Origin: Larix sibirica | Taxonomy: Eukaryota; Streptophyta; Pinopsida; Pinales; Pinaceae | Direction: 5' to 3' | Assembly: GCA_004151065.3 (NCBI GenBank) | Contig: NWUY0300023476.1 | Span: 57,553 to 73,570, forward strand | DNA length: 16,018 nt | Part shown: positions 16,017 through 16,018 of the stretch, in pieces | Layout of the letters: the number at the start of each line of letters is the position of its first letter | Numbering within the stretch: position 1 is the stretch's first letter | Program-made: the position numbers and the translations under genes | Notes under the pieces: model-generated | What the model was told of the DNA's origin: nothing | Databases searched by the model: none | The model's input: only the letters and a program-made list of their open reading frames with translations

Positions 16017-16018
16017 TG

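Noticed and set aside
12548-16018. Endogenous pararetrovirus (caulimovirid) arrangement of ORF, promoter and tRNA-Met site
   Set aside because: No movement protein, coat zinc finger, protease or reverse transcriptase motif is seen on the minus strand, and the primer-site match is only seven exact bases.

Overview
The window looks like repeat-rich nuclear DNA from a seed plant with a large, old, transposon-filled genome. There are no bacterial-style operons, ribosome binding sites or intact long genes. What can be read is decayed retrotransposon polyprotein, the end of a CACTA-type DNA transposon, and a second, unrecognised degenerate protein. A gymnosperm is possible from the general look of the families, but that is an impression and was not tested.

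Layout. Positions 1-3079 hold the 5' part of a Ty3/gypsy-type element (copy A): a possible LTR, a decayed tRNA-Asp-type primer-binding site near 450, about 0.9 kb of non-coding leader, and the start of a Ser/Pro/Gly-rich Gag. A single N at 3080 is followed at 3081-8778 by a second, diverged element of the same family (copy B). Copy B repeats about 1.7 kb of leader and Gag and then continues through Gag core, a ruined zinc knuckle, protease, reverse transcriptase, RNase H-like connection and integrase. It has at least five frameshifts, many in-frame stops, a deletion between protease and reverse transcriptase, and losses of several key residues. The domain order Gag-PR-RT-RH-IN is that of Ty3/gypsy.

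Another single N at 8779 ends the integrase abruptly. From 8780 to 12232 the sequence is bounded by CTACAAGAA on the left and TTCTTGTAGTG on the right, with about three 130-bp sub-terminal repeats inside the right end. This fits a non-autonomous or gutted CACTA transposon. Its interior carries unrecognised coding remnants, the best being a 144-codon ORF ending at 11476 with an AATAAA poly(A) signal downstream. From 12233 to 12875 is AT-rich non-coding DNA with a weak minus-strand LTR plus tRNA-Met-type primer-binding-site candidate. From 12876 to the right edge the minus strand carries one long broken coding region (about 1,000 codons in four reading-frame segments) with a conserved-looking N-terminal domain, long coiled coils, a Thr-rich repeat linker and a Gln/Pro-rich tail. 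No polymerase domain accompanies it, and I do not recognise it.

The three lone Ns (279, 3080, 8779) all fall where the sequence changes identity or repeats itself, so they probably mark scaffold joins. Adjacency across them should not be trusted. No tRNA, rRNA, CRISPR array or host gene was recognised.
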